Positions 19,732 to 29,558 of a DNA stretch of 64,000 nucleotides are shown piece by piece (the first letter of the stretch is position 1; each line of letters opens with the position of its first letter). This DNA comes from Novosphingobium malaysiense (GTDB taxonomy: Bacteria > Pseudomonadota > Alphaproteobacteria > Sphingomonadales > Sphingomonadaceae). Below the pieces are notes generated by a model. That model saw nothing but the letters and a program-made list of their open reading frames with translations, was not told the origin of the DNA and did not search any database. The stretch covers positions 330,501 through 394,500 of the forward strand of contig NZ_JTDI01000002.1 of the NCBI RefSeq assembly GCF_000802225.1. Direction: 5' to 3'. A program made the position numbers and the translations under genes.

Positions 19732-21150
19732 TCAGGCCGTGCCGCCCACTGTCAGCCCATCGACCAGCAAAGTGGGCTGGCCGACGCCGGCAGGCACGCT
19801 TTGCCCGCCCTTGCCGCAAACCCCCACGCCCCGGTCGAGTTCGAGATCGTTGCCGATGCCCTTGACCTTGGTCAGGACGGAGGGGCCGTCGCCGATGATC
19901 GTGGCGCCCTTGATCGGCGCGCCGAGCTTGCCGTTCTCCACCTTGTAGGCCTCGGTGCAGGAGAACACGAACTTGCCCGAGACGATGTCGACCTGACCGC
20001 CTCCGAAGTTCTTGGCGAAAATGCCGTTCTTGATGCGGCTGAGCAGTTCGGCGGGATCGTCGTTTCCGGCCTTCATGAACGTGTTGGTCATGCGCGGCAT
20101 CGGCGCGTGGGCATAGCTCTCGCGGCGACCGTTGCCGGTGGGTTCCACGCCCATCAGCCGGGCATTGAGCCGGTCCTGCATGTAGCCCTTGAGGATGCCG
20201 TCCTCGATCAGCACGGTTTCCTGCGTCGGCGTGCCTTCATCGTCTATGGAAAGCGAACCGCGGCGGTTCTCGATGGAGCCGTCGTCGACGATGGTCACGC
20301 CCGGCGCTCCCACGCGGTCGCCGATGCGGCCGGCGAAGGCGGACGTGCCCTTGCGGTTGAAGTCGCCTTCCAGTCCGTGCCCCACCGCCTCGTGCAGAAT
20401 AACGCCGGGCCAGCCGGGAGCGAGCAGCACGGGCATTTCGCCCGCCGGGGCATCGACGCTTTCCAGGTTGATCAGGGCCTGCGCCAGTGCGGTGTCGATG
20501 GCCTCGTTCCAGGTTTCAGGCCGGAACAGGTCGTCGTAGAGCCAGCGACCGCCGATACCGAAAGAACCGGTCTCGCGCCGCCCGTTGCTTTCCGCGACGA
20601 TCGACACGCTGAGGCGCACGAGCGGCCGGACGTCGGTCGCGACGAACCCGTCGGCGCGGACGATCTCGACAACCGACCATGAGCCGGACAGCGTCGCGCT
20701 GACCTGCGCGACGCGCGGATCGCGGGCGCGGGCAGCGGCGTCGATGGTTTCGAGCAGCTTCACCTTCTCGCCGAATCCGACGAGATCGAGCGGCGAGGCA
20801 TCGGTGTAGAGGTGGCGGTTGCTCTTCATCGGCGGCGCGGCGTGCTTGCCCTTGGCCGGATCGAGCAGTTGCAGCGTTTCGCCGGCGCGGCGAATGGCGG
20901 CGGCGGAAATCTCGTTGGCGTGGGCAAAGCCGGTCATCTCGCCCGACACGCCCCGCAGGCCGAAACCGGCATCGCGCGAATAGTCGGCCGTTTTCAGCCG
21001 GCCGTCGTCGAAACCGAAGGCCTCGTTCGCCACGAATTGCATGTAGAGTTCGCCGTCGTCACACGTCCTGAGCGTCTCGGCCGCAAGGGCCTGGGCGTCT
21101 TCTGGTGTAAGCTGGCGATAGAGAAGCGAGCGGGGGTCGGTGGATGTCAT
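19732..21150 (-). CDS. tldD: Metalloprotease TldD
   Basis: Subunit of the TldD-TldE heterodimeric zinc protease that processes small peptides, known from microcin B17 maturation and CcdA degradation. The 472-residue product has the catalytic motif HEAVGHGLEGDF in the middle, the following FNRKGTSAFAGRIGDRV segment, and the C-terminal GVGVCGKGGQSVPAGVGQPT typical of TldD and not TldE. No tldE gene is in the window; the two are usually unlinked in alphaproteobacteria. Start ATG 21150 gives the normal length. It is read leftward and followed after 75 bases by an unrelated exported-protein gene. Confidence 0.95.
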   Translation of the reverse strand: MTSTDPRSLLYRQLTPEDAQALAAETLRTCDDGELYMQFVANEAFGFDDGRLKTADYSRDAGFGLRGVSGEMTGFAHANEISAAAIRRAGETLQLLDPAKGKHAAPPMKSNRHLYTDASPLDLVGFGEKVKLLETIDAAARARDPRVAQVSATLSGSWSVVEIVRADGFVATDVRPLVRLSVSIVAESNGRRETGSFGIGGRWLYDDLFRPETWNEAIDTALAQALINLESVDAPAGEMPVLLAPGWPGVILHEAVGHGLEGDFNRKGTSAFAGRIGDRVGAPGVTIVDDGSIENRRGSLSIDDEGTPTQETVLIEDGILKGYMQDRLNARLMGVEPTGNGRRESYAHAPMPRMTNTFMKAGNDDPAELLSRIKNGIFAKNFGGGQVDIVSGKFVFSCTEAYKVENGKLGAPIKGATIIGDGPSVLTKVKGIGNDLELDRGVGVCGKGGQSVPAGVGQPTLLVDGLTVGGTA

Positions 21151-21221
21151 GCCCCCGATATAGGAGGCATTGCCGCGTCGCGAAAGGAAAAGTCAGGCGC
21201 GGCGCCGGCTGGCGAGCACGA

Positions 21222-21419
21222 TCAGGCCGCCTGCTGGTCGGCGGGGCCGCCCTTGAGCACGAAGCGGCGGTCGCAATAGCCGCATTCGACATAGCCCTTC
21301 TCGTCGATTTCCAGCCAGACGCGTGGGTGGCCGAGTGCGGCGCCGGCGCGAATGTCGGTGGCGCCGTCGCAGAAGACGCGGTGGGAATCGGTGTAGACGG
21401 TTTCGGGCGGGTTCATCAT
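21222..21419 (-). CDS. Zinc-finger protein of the CHCC (NDUFS6-like) family
   Basis: A 65-residue protein with the zf-CHCC zinc-binding arrangement: a Cys in RVFCDG, a His in [10 protein letters not shown] and the CGYC pair in [16 protein letters not shown]. The domain is shared with mitochondrial complex I subunit NDUFS6/NUMM, and alphaproteobacteria carry it as a free small protein, so a complex I assembly role is plausible. ATGs at 21419 and 21416 are both usable. It lies 71 bases upstream of tldD and 73 bases past wecC, on their strand; co-transcription is possible. Confidence 0.9.
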   Translation of the reverse strand: MMNPPETVYTDSHRVFCDGATDIRAGAALGHPRVWLEIDEKGYVECGYCDRRFVLKGGPADQQAA

Positions 21420-21492
21420 GAGGCAATGGATTAGCAGGGGCGCCGGGGCATTTCCAGCGTGTTTGCGAGCGAGGCGCGATCGGGTGGGGCGT

Positions 21493-22794
21493 TTACCCTA
21501 CCAGCTTCAGGCGGGCTTCCTCCTCGCGCACGACGCGGGGCTGGTCGGGCCAGATGCCGCGCGTGTCGTAGACGAGCTTGTCCGCGCGTTCGGCCAGCGG
21601 CACGACTTTGAATACGTCGTGGTCGACCAGCACGATCATGATCTCGCAGGTCTCCAGCGCATCGTCGATGTCGATCTGGGTGGCGCCGGTGTCGGTAAAC
21701 TCGATCGGCAGCTCTGCGGCATAGGGCTCGACGATATGGATACGCTCACCGAACTTGCGGGCGAGGCGGCTGGCGACGAAGCGGGCCGGGCTCTCGCGGA
21801 AGTCGTCGATGTTGGCCTTGAAGGCGAGGCCGAGGCAGGCGACCTTCGCGCCCGGATGGGCTTCCACCAGCGCTTCGGCCTTGGCGATGACATGGTGCAT
21901 CTTGTGATCGTTGACGCCGCGCGCGGTGCGGATCAGCGGGGTTTCCTCGGGCGCGCCGTGAACGATGAACCAGGGGTCCACCGCGATGCAATGGCCGCCG
22001 ACGCCGGGGCCGGGCGAAAGGATGTTCACGCGCGGGTGGCGATTGGCGAGGCGGATCACTTCCCACACGTCCAAGCCCATCTTGTCGGAAACGATGGACA
22101 GCTCGTTGGCGAAAGCGATGTTCACGTCGCGATAGGCGTTCTCGACCAGCTTGGTCATTTCCGCCGAACGGGCGTCGGTCGTCACGCATTCGCCGCGCAC
22201 GAAGCGCTTGTAGAAGGCCAAGGCCTTGCGGGCGCAGCGCGGGGTGATGCCGCCGATCGAGCGATCGTTGTTTGTCAGCTCCTCCAGAATGCGGCCGGGG
22301 AGGACGCGTTCGGGGCAGTAGGCGATCGAGATGTCGGGGATCTCACCGGTCAGGCCGGGGACCTTCAGGTCCGGGCGCATGCCGGCGATCATGTCGCGCA
22401 GCTGCTCGGTCGTGCCGACGGGCGAGGTCGATTCGAGAATCACAACGTCGCCCTGCTTGAGCACAGGCGCGATGGTCTTGCCTGCCGCCAGGACATAGGA
22501 AACGTCCGGTGCGTGGCTCTTGTCGAAAGGCGTGGGCACCGCGATCACGAAGACATCGGCAGGCGCGACTTCGGTTGAGGCGGACAACAGCCCGCGCGAG
22601 ACGACGCCGTGGACGAGGCCGTCGAGGTCGACTTCCTCGATGTGGATTTCGCCGCGGTTGATGGTGTCCACCACGCTCTGTGACACGTCGAGGCCCAGCA
22701 CCTTGCACCCGGCGCGGGCGATCACGGCAGCGGTGGGAAGTCCGATGTAGCCCAGACCAACAACACAAACGTCAGGCTTGGTGTCCGATTTCAT
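21493..22794 (-). CDS. wecC: UDP-N-acetyl-D-mannosamine dehydrogenase
   Basis: Oxidises UDP-ManNAc to UDP-ManNAcA with NAD for surface polysaccharides. The 433-residue product has the N-terminal Rossmann motif [16 protein letters not shown], the [15 protein letters not shown] loop, [15 protein letters not shown] (the WecC/UDP-sugar dehydrogenase central motif), the catalytic Cys in [15 protein letters not shown], and the C-terminal UDP-binding domain. The ATG at 22794 is preferred (GGAG ten bases ahead); a TTG at 22800 is possible. It overlaps the end of wecB by about 23 bases, so the two are translationally coupled and make ManNAcA from UDP-GlcNAc in two steps. No glycosyltransferase neighbours are visible. 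Confidence 0.95.
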   Translation of the reverse strand: MKSDTKPDVCVVGLGYIGLPTAAVIARAGCKVLGLDVSQSVVDTINRGEIHIEEVDLDGLVHGVVSRGLLSASTEVAPADVFVIAVPTPFDKSHAPDVSYVLAAGKTIAPVLKQGDVVILESTSPVGTTEQLRDMIAGMRPDLKVPGLTGEIPDISIAYCPERVLPGRILEELTNNDRSIGGITPRCARKALAFYKRFVRGECVTTDARSAEMTKLVENAYRDVNIAFANELSIVSDKMGLDVWEVIRLANRHPRVNILSPGPGVGGHCIAVDPWFIVHGAPEETPLIRTARGVNDHKMHHVIAKAEALVEAHPGAKVACLGLAFKANIDDFRESPARFVASRLARKFGERIHIVEPYAAELPIEFTDTGATQIDIDDALETCEIMIVLVDHDVFKVVPLAERADKLVYDTRGIWPDQPRVVREEEARLKLVG

Positions 22795-23917
22795 TTGCAA
22801 GCAGCTCCACGATTCGGCGCGCCGACCGCCCGTCCCCGAAGGGATTGTGGGCGCGCGCCATGGCCTCGTAGGAAGCCTTATCGTCGAGCAGGGTTGATAA
22901 TTCGGTAACGATCGTGGCGGCCGAAGTTCCGACCAGTTTGGCCGTTCCGGCCTCCACGCCCTCGGGGCGCTCGGTCGTCTCGCGCATGACCAGCACCGGC
23001 TTGCCCAGCGCGGGTGCTTCCTCCTGCACGCCGCCGCTGTCGGTCAGCATGACTTCGGCGATGTTCAGCAGCCGCGCGAAGTGCGGGTAGTCGAGCGGTT
23101 CGATCAGCGCGACGTTGTCGAGCCCGGCAAGGCGCTCGTTCATCACCTTGCGCACGTTGGGATTGAGATGGACGGGGAAGATCACTGCCGTATCGGGCCG
23201 CTCGGCGATCTGGCGTATGGCGCTGGCGATCTGCTCCATGCCTTCGCCGAAATTCTCGCGCCGGTGGCTGGTGACGCCGATGATGCGCTTGTCGGCGAAC
23301 CTGGCTTCGAGGTCCGCAAGGTTCGCGGCGAGGGCGGGTTCGCGCTCGATCTTCGCGGAGACCCAGTGGAGCGCGTCGATCACCGTGTTGCCGGTGACGT
23401 GAACGCGGGCGGGATCGACGTTTTCCTTGAGCAGCGCGGCCTGGCTCGTCTCGGTCGGCGCGAAGTGCAGGCTGGCCATGGCGCCGATGATCTTGCGGTT
23501 CACCTCTTCGGGCCAGGGGTGATAGATGTTGTAGCTGCGCAGGCCCGCCTCGACATGGTCGACCGGGACCTTGCGGTAATAGGCCGCGAGCGCGCCGGTC
23601 ATGGCCGTGGCCGTGTCGCCCTGCACGATCACGCGAGCGGGCTGCACTTCGTCCATCACCTTGCCGAGTCCGGTGAGCAGGTTGGCGGTGAGCGCATCGA
23701 GCCTCTGGTCCGGCTGCATCACGTCGAGATCGTGGTCGGGCACGATGCCCGCGATCTCCAGCACCTGATCGAGCATCTGGCGGTGCTGCGCCGACACGCA
23801 GACCACGCATTCGAAGCGCGGATCGGCCTTGAGGGCATGGACGACGGGGAAGAGCTTGATCGCTTCCGGACGCGTACCGAAGATGACGAGAATGCGGGCA
23901 GGGCTGGTCATGGCCAT
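22772..23917 (-). CDS. wecB: UDP-N-acetylglucosamine 2-epimerase, non-hydrolysing
   Basis: Interconverts UDP-GlcNAc and UDP-ManNAc. The 381-residue cytoplasmic GT-B-fold enzyme shows IFGTRPEAIKLFPVV at the N-terminus, VQGDTATAMTGALAA, HVEAGLRSYNIYHPWPEE, TSHRRENFGEGM and LTDSGGVQEEAPALGKP, all standard for the bacterial WecB family, and the length fits. It is the first gene of the wecB-wecC pair. The 180 bases upstream hold no other gene but include short imperfect repeats. The likely end use is exopolysaccharide or capsule, since enterobacterial common antigen is not expected in this group (inference). Confidence 0.95.
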   Translation of the reverse strand: MAMTSPARILVIFGTRPEAIKLFPVVHALKADPRFECVVCVSAQHRQMLDQVLEIAGIVPDHDLDVMQPDQRLDALTANLLTGLGKVMDEVQPARVIVQGDTATAMTGALAAYYRKVPVDHVEAGLRSYNIYHPWPEEVNRKIIGAMASLHFAPTETSQAALLKENVDPARVHVTGNTVIDALHWVSAKIEREPALAANLADLEARFADKRIIGVTSHRRENFGEGMEQIASAIRQIAERPDTAVIFPVHLNPNVRKVMNERLAGLDNVALIEPLDYPHFARLLNIAEVMLTDSGGVQEEAPALGKPVLVMRETTERPEGVEAGTAKLVGTSAATIVTELSTLLDDKASYEAMARAHNPFGDGRSARRIVELLANEIGHQA

Positions 23918-24098
23918 GCCGATAGCAGCCTAGTGTTAACCTTGAAATAAAGCGTTTTAGCCGCTGCTGGCAGGCGGAGGCCTCAGGAGGTGTCAAGGCG
24001 GCTGAACGCCAACTAGTCAATCGTCCTGAGGAGGCGGTTGAAAGCGGTTTAGGCGATTTCTGGCAACAGACCAGCAACAAACCAGAGGCCTCCTAGCC

Positions 24099-24911
24099 AT
24101 GACCGTCGTTCCCGCTTTCACCAAGATCAAATGCGCTTCGCTGGCGATGGCCGCGATCATGCTCGGGGCGTCAGCGCCCGCCGAAAACCGGGCCGACAGG
24201 GCCCATTCAGCGTCCTCCGCTGCGGTACACGCATCGCACTGGTCCTACGCCGGCAATTCCGGACCGGAGAGCTGGGGCGACCTTTCGCCTGATTTCACGG
24301 CCTGCAAGACCGGCCACATGCAGTCGCCGGTGGATCTGGGGGTGGCCGCCTCGGTCGGGGACTTCCGCGTGCGCGCCGATTACCGGTCCGCGCCCCTGAC
24401 CATCCGCAACAATGGTCACACGGTGCAAGTCGATGTGCCCGAAGGATCCACGCTCAGCAGCGGGATTGCCCGCTACAAGCTGCTGCAGGTGCATTTTCAC
24501 ACGCCGTCTGAATCGACGCTCTATGGCATCCACTACCCCATGGTCGCGCACTTCGTGCATGTCGACTACGCGGGCAACTATGCGGTTCTGGGGGTGATGT
24601 TCGAGGAAGGCGCGGCCAATCCCGCCCTCGAGGCGCTGATCAAGGCCGCGCCACGCGGGGTGCAGGGGCCTCATCCGGTGAAGGGCGTGGCTTTCGATCC
24701 GAGCGGGTTGCTGCCGGAAAACCTGGCCGTGTTCCGCTACGAAGGTTCGCTCACGACGCCGCCGTGCACCGAAGGTGTGCGCTGGCACGTGGCGACGCAT
24801 CGCGCCACGGCAAGTGCCAGCCAGATCGCCGCGCTTCACGCGATCATGGGCGACAACGCCCGCCCGATCCAGCCGCTCTATGGCCGGGTGCTGGTGATGG
24901 GCGCGGACTGA
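24099..24911 (+). CDS. Alpha-class carbonic anhydrase, exported
   Basis: Periplasmic zinc enzyme hydrating CO2. The 270-residue product has a signal peptide (about 1-28, ending near ASAPAEN) and the alpha-CA fold: [14 protein letters not shown] at the domain start, QSPVDLG, the zinc histidines in [11 protein letters not shown] and in AHFVHVDY, and the substrate pocket [14 protein letters not shown] near the C-terminus. All three zinc ligands and the Thr-Thr-Pro-Pro segment are present, so activity is expected. It diverges from wecB and stands alone. Start ATG 24099, with the sequence AGGCCTCCTAGCC ahead of it containing only a modest ribosome-binding site. Confidence 0.94.
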   Translation: MTVVPAFTKIKCASLAMAAIMLGASAPAENRADRAHSASSAAVHASHWSYAGNSGPESWGDLSPDFTACKTGHMQSPVDLGVAASVGDFRVRADYRSAPLTIRNNGHTVQVDVPEGSTLSSGIARYKLLQVHFHTPSESTLYGIHYPMVAHFVHVDYAGNYAVLGVMFEEGAANPALEALIKAAPRGVQGPHPVKGVAFDPSGLLPENLAVFRYEGSLTTPPCTEGVRWHVATHRATASASQIAALHAIMGDNARPIQPLYGRVLVMGAD

Positions 24912-25003
24912 GCGGAACAGGCCCGGCCCCTCCCCGAGGGGGATTGGTGGACAAACCGGCCGCGTGGCTTGCCTGCGCGGGTCCCTTGGGGAATCACCGC
25001 AGC

Positions 25004-25558
25004 ATGGCGATTCTGAGCGACAAGTGGATCCGGCAGCAGGCGCTGGACAATGGCATGATCGAACCCTTCGTGGAGGCCCAGCGCCGCGACGGGTGCATTT
25101 CCTATGGCCTTTCGTCCTACGGCTACGACGCTCGCGTCGCGCCCGAGTTCAAGATCTTCACCAATGTCGATTCGGCTATCGTCGATCCCAAGGACTTCGC
25201 GGCCAATTCCTTCGTCGACCGCGAGACCGACGTCTGCGTGATCCCGCCGAACTCCTTCGCACTCGCCCGCACGGTGGAATATTTCCGCGTGCCCAAGGAC
25301 GTGCTGGTGATCTGCCTCGGCAAGAGCACCTATGCGCGTTGCGGTATCATCGTGAACGTCACGCCGCTTGAGCCGGGCTGGGAAGGGCACGTGACGCTGG
25401 AATTCTCCAACACCACGCCGCTTCCCGCGCGCATCTACGCCAACGAAGGGGCCTGCCAGTTCCTGTTCCTGCAGGGCAACGAACCGTGCGAGACCAGCTA
25501 TGCGGACCGCGCGGGCAAGTACATGGGCCAGAAGGGCGTCACACTGCCGCGGCTGTGA
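25004..25558 (+). CDS. dcd: dCTP deaminase
   Basis: Converts dCTP to dUTP on the way to dTMP. The 184-residue protein matches the Dcd trimeric fold: [25 protein letters not shown] near the N-terminus, the active-site segment [32 protein letters not shown] with the catalytic Glu, and a C-terminal [11 protein letters not shown] that closes over the triphosphate. The pattern GKSTYARCG and the length are those of monofunctional alphaproteobacterial Dcd. Start ATG 25004; GGGGAATCACCGCAGC gives a weak ribosome-binding site. The next gene converges on it. Confidence 0.96.
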   Translation: MAILSDKWIRQQALDNGMIEPFVEAQRRDGCISYGLSSYGYDARVAPEFKIFTNVDSAIVDPKDFAANSFVDRETDVCVIPPNSFALARTVEYFRVPKDVLVICLGKSTYARCGIIVNVTPLEPGWEGHVTLEFSNTTPLPARIYANEGACQFLFLQGNEPCETSYADRAGKYMGQKGVTLPRL

Positions 25559-25605
25559 AGGCTGACCGGGATTGCCATTTTCGCTCGACACGAACGGGCA
25601 GGTCT

Positions 25606-26190
25606 TCAGAGTAGCCCGTAGAGCGCCGCTTCCTCGGCGCGGCGGGCCTTGAGCCCATCCATCGGCTTGCCGTCGTTGTAGATCCATTTGCCGAACTCGG
25701 CCTGCGCCTCTGCAAAGCGTCCCGCCTTGTGCAGCCGGGTGAGGGTGGCCCGGCCAATGGCGCCGGTGTTGTAGTGGAACGAGACCAGCGCATCGAACTG
25801 GTTCTGTGAAGTGGCAGCATCTCCGAGCGCCGCGGCCACTTCCTCGACATGGCGCACGATGTCCCGGTCGAAGCGGGCATCGCACTCGGCTTGGGTCCAG
25901 ATCATGCCCTTGCGGATATCCGGTCCGGTGGAACCCCAGCCGATGGTCCAGGGCTTGCCGTCCGCGCTGCCCGGATCGGGATAGGCTTCGAAACGGCCAT
26001 CGGGGCGGCGCCGCGCACAGCCTTCCCATTTGCGGATCAGGGCCTTGCCGGCATCGCCCAACTCTCGTGCAGCCGGCAGCATGCCAAGGGCGCTGTCGAT
26101 AGCGGCATCGAGCCGGGCCACCTCCGCCCGGTCGAAACCGCGTCCGAGCAGATGGCGCACTTCATCGAAAATCGGCTTGCGGCTGAGCAT
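25606..26190 (-). CDS. Phage-type lysozyme (glycoside hydrolase family 24)
   Basis: A 194-residue muramidase. The catalytic region follows the T4-lysozyme order: Glu in LIRKWEGC, an Asp in the next loop (YPDPGSADGKP), and Thr in WTIGWGSTG; SFHYNTGAIGRATLTRL is also family-typical. The first 45 residues (FDEVRHLLGRGFDRAEVARLDAAID) are a non-catalytic helical segment seen in sphingomonad versions. There is no signal peptide, holin, spanin or other phage gene nearby, so it may act in cell-wall turnover or be a domesticated endolysin. Start ATG 26190. Confidence 0.9.
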   Translation of the reverse strand: MLSRKPIFDEVRHLLGRGFDRAEVARLDAAIDSALGMLPAARELGDAGKALIRKWEGCARRRPDGRFEAYPDPGSADGKPWTIGWGSTGPDIRKGMIWTQAECDARFDRDIVRHVEEVAAALGDAATSQNQFDALVSFHYNTGAIGRATLTRLHKAGRFAEAQAEFGKWIYNDGKPMDGLKARRAEEAALYGLL

Positions 26191-26262
26191 CGGCCTTCTC
26201 CGTGGCAGGCGGAAAGGCGAACCAAGTAAACCGAAAGCGGGGCTGTAGGAAAACGGTTTCGA

Positions 26263-26835
26263 TCAGATCTTCTTGAGCACGCCGTTTATGGGAATGGCGA
26301 TGCTCGTTTCGCTCGCCACGGGATCGCCATCCAGCGTCGCCTGCGACCCGTCTGACCCAGTGACGACAATCCCCTCGTCGGAGCGCGTGAACGTCAGCGT
26401 GTCACCGGAGAGGGTTGCCATCGTGACCTGACCGTTGTTGCTGTGGTCGATGGCGGCGCCGAGGTCCTGCGGCGTCAGGTACCCCGGCAATATGTGATCG
26501 CGGATCAGCGCCGCCAGCGCGGCGTGGTCGCTCGACGCCATCAGTTCTTTCCCGGCATCGCCGAGGGCCGCGAAGGCATCGTCCTCAGGTGCAAGCAATG
26601 TGTAGCTGCCCTTGCCCTGGAACACGCCGGCAATGCCGGTTTCCTTGAGTGCTTCCGCCATGGTCTGCAGTCCGTCGGTATTGTCGAGGGCGCTGGCGAC
26701 CGATTGCGATTCCGGGGTGAGGTCCTGAACCGGTGCGAGGGAGGCATCGCTGGAGGGCGTGGAGCCTCCCGAACAGGCCGCGAGGGCCAGGGACGAAGCG
26801 GAAAGCACGACGAGAGTCGGGTATGTCAGGCGCAT
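26263..26835 (-). CDS. Fasciclin-domain lipoprotein
   Basis: A 190-residue exported protein with a lipobox LAAC (Cys about residue 20) and one fasciclin (FAS1) domain: LDNTDGLQTMAEALKETGIAG, then YTLLAPEDDAFAALGDAG and LIRDHILPGYLTPQDLG, ending with the GVLKKI strand that corresponds to the H2-like hydrophobic end of FAS1. FAS1 domains mediate adhesion, and bacterial ones are commonly stress-induced. It begins only 16 bases after the RcnB-like gene, so both are probably expressed from the EcfG-type promoter at 28008-28032. Confidence 0.92.
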   Translation of the reverse strand: MRLTYPTLVVLSASSLALAACSGGSTPSSDASLAPVQDLTPESQSVASALDNTDGLQTMAEALKETGIAGVFQGKGSYTLLAPEDDAFAALGDAGKELMASSDHAALAALIRDHILPGYLTPQDLGAAIDHSNNGQVTMATLSGDTLTFTRSDEGIVVTGSDGSQATLDGDPVASETSIAIPINGVLKKI

Positions 26836-26851
26836 TTTTACGTCCTTTCGT

Positions 26852-27979
26852 TCAGATCAGCAGCTCGATTGCCGCCTGCACCAGCCGTGTCGTCGGATCG
26901 AGCTGGTAGATATAGCCGTCGCTATAGCGGTACATGGCATCGGGTCCATCGACGTACTGGTCGCGATAACGGTAGGGCACGTTGTACACGTCGTATCCCG
27001 GCGGCATCGGCTGGCCGATCGTGATGTCGTTGCCGGTCAGCATTGCAGCGATCGACTGGATCGCTGCCGTGTCCGGGTCGACCCGATAGATCGTGTCGTT
27101 GTAGTAGCGGTAGCCGCTCGGCGAACCGAGACCGTAGTAATCGTCGTAATAGGTCGGCAGTGAAACCGGCCTGTAGGCGGTCGGCCAGGTCTGGCCGATC
27201 GACAGCGCTCCGCCGAGCAGGGGCATGTAGCCGAGTATCTGGGTTCCCGAGCCGAGACGCAGCAGGTAGCCGTCCGCATAACGATAGCGGGCATTGCGGT
27301 CGTAGTCGTGCAGGTACCAGGTAGGCCGATACCAGCTGGTCGTCGGCTCGCGGTCGAGGCCCGGCGGCGTGCAGCCGTTGTATTTCTTGGCGAGGCCCGG
27401 CGGGCAACCGTCGTAGACCCTGCGCTTGTCTAGTGCGGACCAGTTGATGTCACGCTGCCGGGTTACGACGCGGACGCGGTCGTTGGTGGGCACGGTGATC
27501 TTGCGGCCCTTGGGACCTTCGTAGCTTACCCGCTTGATGTCGCCGCGCTGGGGTCGGGTGGCAAGAGCGGGCTTGCCGCGATTGTCGGCCTTGCCGTCTT
27601 GTGCCTGAGCGGGCCGGTTGGCCATTGCGTTGTTGCCCTTGGCGGCCTTGGCCTTGTCATTGCCTTGCGGCGTCTGTGGCCGGTTCGGGCCGCGATCCTC
27701 GGCCTTGGCCTGAATCTTTCGCGAAGGCGCGGCTGCCTTCGGTTCCGGCTTTTGAGGCTTCGCCTGCGCCTGTTGCGGCTTGCCGGCATGTTTCGATTGC
27801 GCCGGGGCGGCGGACCGGTTGCCGTGGCCGGCATTCTGCGCGGCTTGGGCAGCGGAGCCGTTGGGACCGCCCTTGTTGCCGTGTTCCTTGCCGTTGCCTC
27901 CCGGTTGCGCGGCGAGCGCGCCGGCGACCAGCGCGAGGCTTGCCGCGGTGCCGATCTGGAAGCTGCGGATGGTACGCAT
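26852..27979 (-). CDS. RcnB-like exported protein with repeated Tyr-Asp-rich units
   Basis: A 375-residue exported protein. A signal peptide (residues 1-24, ALVAGALAA) is followed by a long low-complexity linker rich in Ala, Gln, Lys and Pro (about 25-150). The C-terminal half holds three related units: YRYADGYLLRLGSGTQILG, YNDTIYRVDPDTAAIQSI and YRYSDGYIYQLDPTTRLVQ. The segment KKYNGCTPPG before them is typical of RcnB-like sphingomonad proteins. RcnB of E. coli modulates nickel and cobalt export, but that role is not proven here. ATG 27979 is preceded by GGAGGA. A perfect EcfG-type promoter lies 29 bases upstream, and a fasciclin gene follows. Confidence 0.82.
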   Translation of the reverse strand: MRTIRSFQIGTAASLALVAGALAAQPGGNGKEHGNKGGPNGSAAQAAQNAGHGNRSAAPAQSKHAGKPQQAQAKPQKPEPKAAAPSRKIQAKAEDRGPNRPQTPQGNDKAKAAKGNNAMANRPAQAQDGKADNRGKPALATRPQRGDIKRVSYEGPKGRKITVPTNDRVRVVTRQRDINWSALDKRRVYDGCPPGLAKKYNGCTPPGLDREPTTSWYRPTWYLHDYDRNARYRYADGYLLRLGSGTQILGYMPLLGGALSIGQTWPTAYRPVSLPTYYDDYYGLGSPSGYRYYNDTIYRVDPDTAAIQSIAAMLTGNDITIGQPMPPGYDVYNVPYRYRDQYVDGPDAMYRYSDGYIYQLDPTTRLVQAAIELLI

Positions 27980-28007
27980 GACGTGTTCCTCCTTTGGTGC
28001 GGGTAGC

Positions 28008-28032
28008 AACGTCAATTTTCGCAATGGGTTCC
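28008..28032 (-). promoter_or_regulatory. EcfG-type promoter of the RcnB-like/fasciclin pair
   Basis: On the minus strand: GGAAC (28032-28028), exactly 16 bases, CGTT (28011-28008). It is a perfect general-stress promoter match, 29 bases upstream of the ATG at 27979, with GGAGGA in between. Confidence 0.75.
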
Positions 28033-28077
28033 GCGCGAAACTGTCTCAGAAGGTATCCGCATTCAAGGCGGCATTTT

Positions 28078-28112
28078 CGAAAAAGGGCGCCCGGATTGCT
28101 CCGGACGCCCCA
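28078..28112 (-). terminator. Hairpin terminator of glnA
   Basis: GGGCGCCCGGA (28085-28095) pairs, with one imperfection, with TCCGGACGCCCC (28100-28111); on the minus strand it is followed by TTTTTCG. It lies 37 bases beyond the glnA stop. Confidence 0.85.
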
Positions 28113-28148
28113 CTCGGCGAACTTGTCGCCGCCTGATCGCGTGAAGGA

Positions 28149-29558
28149 TCAGGCGCTGTAGTACATGTCGAACTCGACGGCCGACGGCGTGGTTTCCCAA
28201 CGCAGCACTTCCGGCCACTTCAGTTCGAGGTAGGCTTCGATCTGGTCTTCGGTGAAGACGCCGCCTTCGAGCAGGAAGGCATGGTCGGCGGCCAGCGATT
28301 CCAGGGCTTCGCGCAGCGAACCGCAGACGGTCGGCACTTCGGCGAGTTCGGCCGGCGGCAGATCGTAGAGGTTCTTGTCCATGGCTTCGCCCGGGTGGAT
28401 CTTGTTCTTGATCCCGTCGAGGCCGGCCATGAGCAGCGCGGAGTAGCACAGGTAGGGGTTGGCCATCGCGTCGGGGAAGCGGAATTCCACGCGCTTTGCC
28501 TTGGTGCCGGCACCGTAGGGGATGCGGCACGAAGCCGAACGGTTGCGCGCCGAGTAGGCGAGCAGAACCGGCGCTTCGTAACCCGGGACCAGGCGCTTGT
28601 AGCTGTTGGTGGTCGGGTTGGTGAAGGCGTTGAGGGCCTTGGCGTGCTTGATGACGCCGCCGATGAAGTAGAGGCAGGTGTCCGACAGGCCGGCATAACC
28701 GTTCCCGGCGAAGGTGTTGTCGCTGCCGTCCCAGATCGAGATATGCGTGTGCATGCCCGAGCCGTTGTCCTTCATGATCGGCTTCGGCATGAACGTGGCC
28801 GACTTGCCGTAGGCCTGCGCGACCATCATGACGACATACTTGTAGATCTGCATGCGGTCGGCAGTGGTGGTCAGCGTGCCGAAGGTCAGGCCGAGCTCGT
28901 GCTGGGCAGCCGCCACTTCGTGGTGGTGCTTGTCGCAGGGCAGGCCCATTTCGAGCATCGTCGTGACCATCTCGCCACGGATGTCGGTGCAGCTGTCGAC
29001 CGGAGCGACCGGGAAGTAGCCGCCCTTGGCGCGCGGACGGTGGGCCAGGTTGCCCGTGTCGTAGGTCTTGTCCGAGTTGCCCGGCAGTTCGATGTCGTCG
29101 AGCTTGAAGCCGTTGCCGTCGTAGCCGTCATAGAACTTCACGTCGTCGAACATGAAGAATTCGGCTTCCGGACCGACATAGACGGTGTCGCCGAAACCGG
29201 CCGACTTCACGAAAGCTTCGGCGCGCTTCGCGGTCGAGCGCGGGTCGCGGGCGTAGAGTTCGCCGGTCGAGGGTTCGACGATGTCGCAGAACAGGATCAT
29301 CATCGGCGTGGCCGAGAACGGATCGACATAGACCGCATCGAGGTCGGGCTTGAGGATCATGTCCGACTCGTTGATCGTCTTCCAGCCCTCGATCGAGGAG
29401 CCGTCGAACATCAGGCCGTCTTCGAGTTCGTCCTCACCGATCACGCCCGCGCACATCGTGAGGTGCTGCCACTTGCCCTTGGGGTCGGTAAAGCGAAGAT
29501 CGACCCACTCGATCTCCTCGTCCTTGATCTGCTTGAGGACGTCCTTTGCACTAGCCAT
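28149..29558 (-). CDS. glnA: Glutamine synthetase type I
   Basis: Condenses ammonium with glutamate; dodecameric and cytoplasmic. The 469-residue protein is GS I-beta sized and shows [16 protein letters not shown], the metal ligands in [10 protein letters not shown] and [46 protein letters not shown] and the adenylylation Tyr in [15 protein letters not shown]. The Tyr means it can be switched off by GlnE when PII is de-uridylylated. It lies 176 bases after glnB; that gap holds several GC-rich hairpins, so independent or attenuated transcription is possible. Start ATG 29558. Confidence 0.98.
   Translation of the reverse strand: MASAKDVLKQIKDEEIEWVDLRFTDPKGKWQHLTMCAGVIGEDELEDGLMFDGSSIEGWKTINESDMILKPDLDAVYVDPFSATPMMILFCDIVEPSTGELYARDPRSTAKRAEAFVKSAGFGDTVYVGPEAEFFMFDDVKFYDGYDGNGFKLDDIELPGNSDKTYDTGNLAHRPRAKGGYFPVAPVDSCTDIRGEMVTTMLEMGLPCDKHHHEVAAAQHELGLTFGTLTTTADRMQIYKYVVMMVAQAYGKSATFMPKPIMKDNGSGMHTHISIWDGSDNTFAGNGYAGLSDTCLYFIGGVIKHAKALNAFTNPTTNSYKRLVPGYEAPVLLAYSARNRSASCRIPYGAGTKAKRVEFRFPDAMANPYLCYSALLMAGLDGIKNKIHPGEAMDKNLYDLPPAELAEVPTVCGSLREALESLAADHAFLLEGGVFTEDQIEAYLELKWPEVLRWETTPSAVEFDMYYSA

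Noticed and set aside
23960..24095. Short inverted and direct repeats (GGAGGCCTC/GAGGCCTCC; GGCGGxTGAAxGC twice) between wecB and the carbonic anhydrase gene
   Set aside because: Short, imperfect and GC-rich; could arise by chance, and no element structure or flanking duplication is visible.
25606..26190. Lysozyme gene as a sign of a prophage
   Set aside because: No holin, spanin, structural or integrase gene is nearby and neighbours are chromosomal housekeeping genes.
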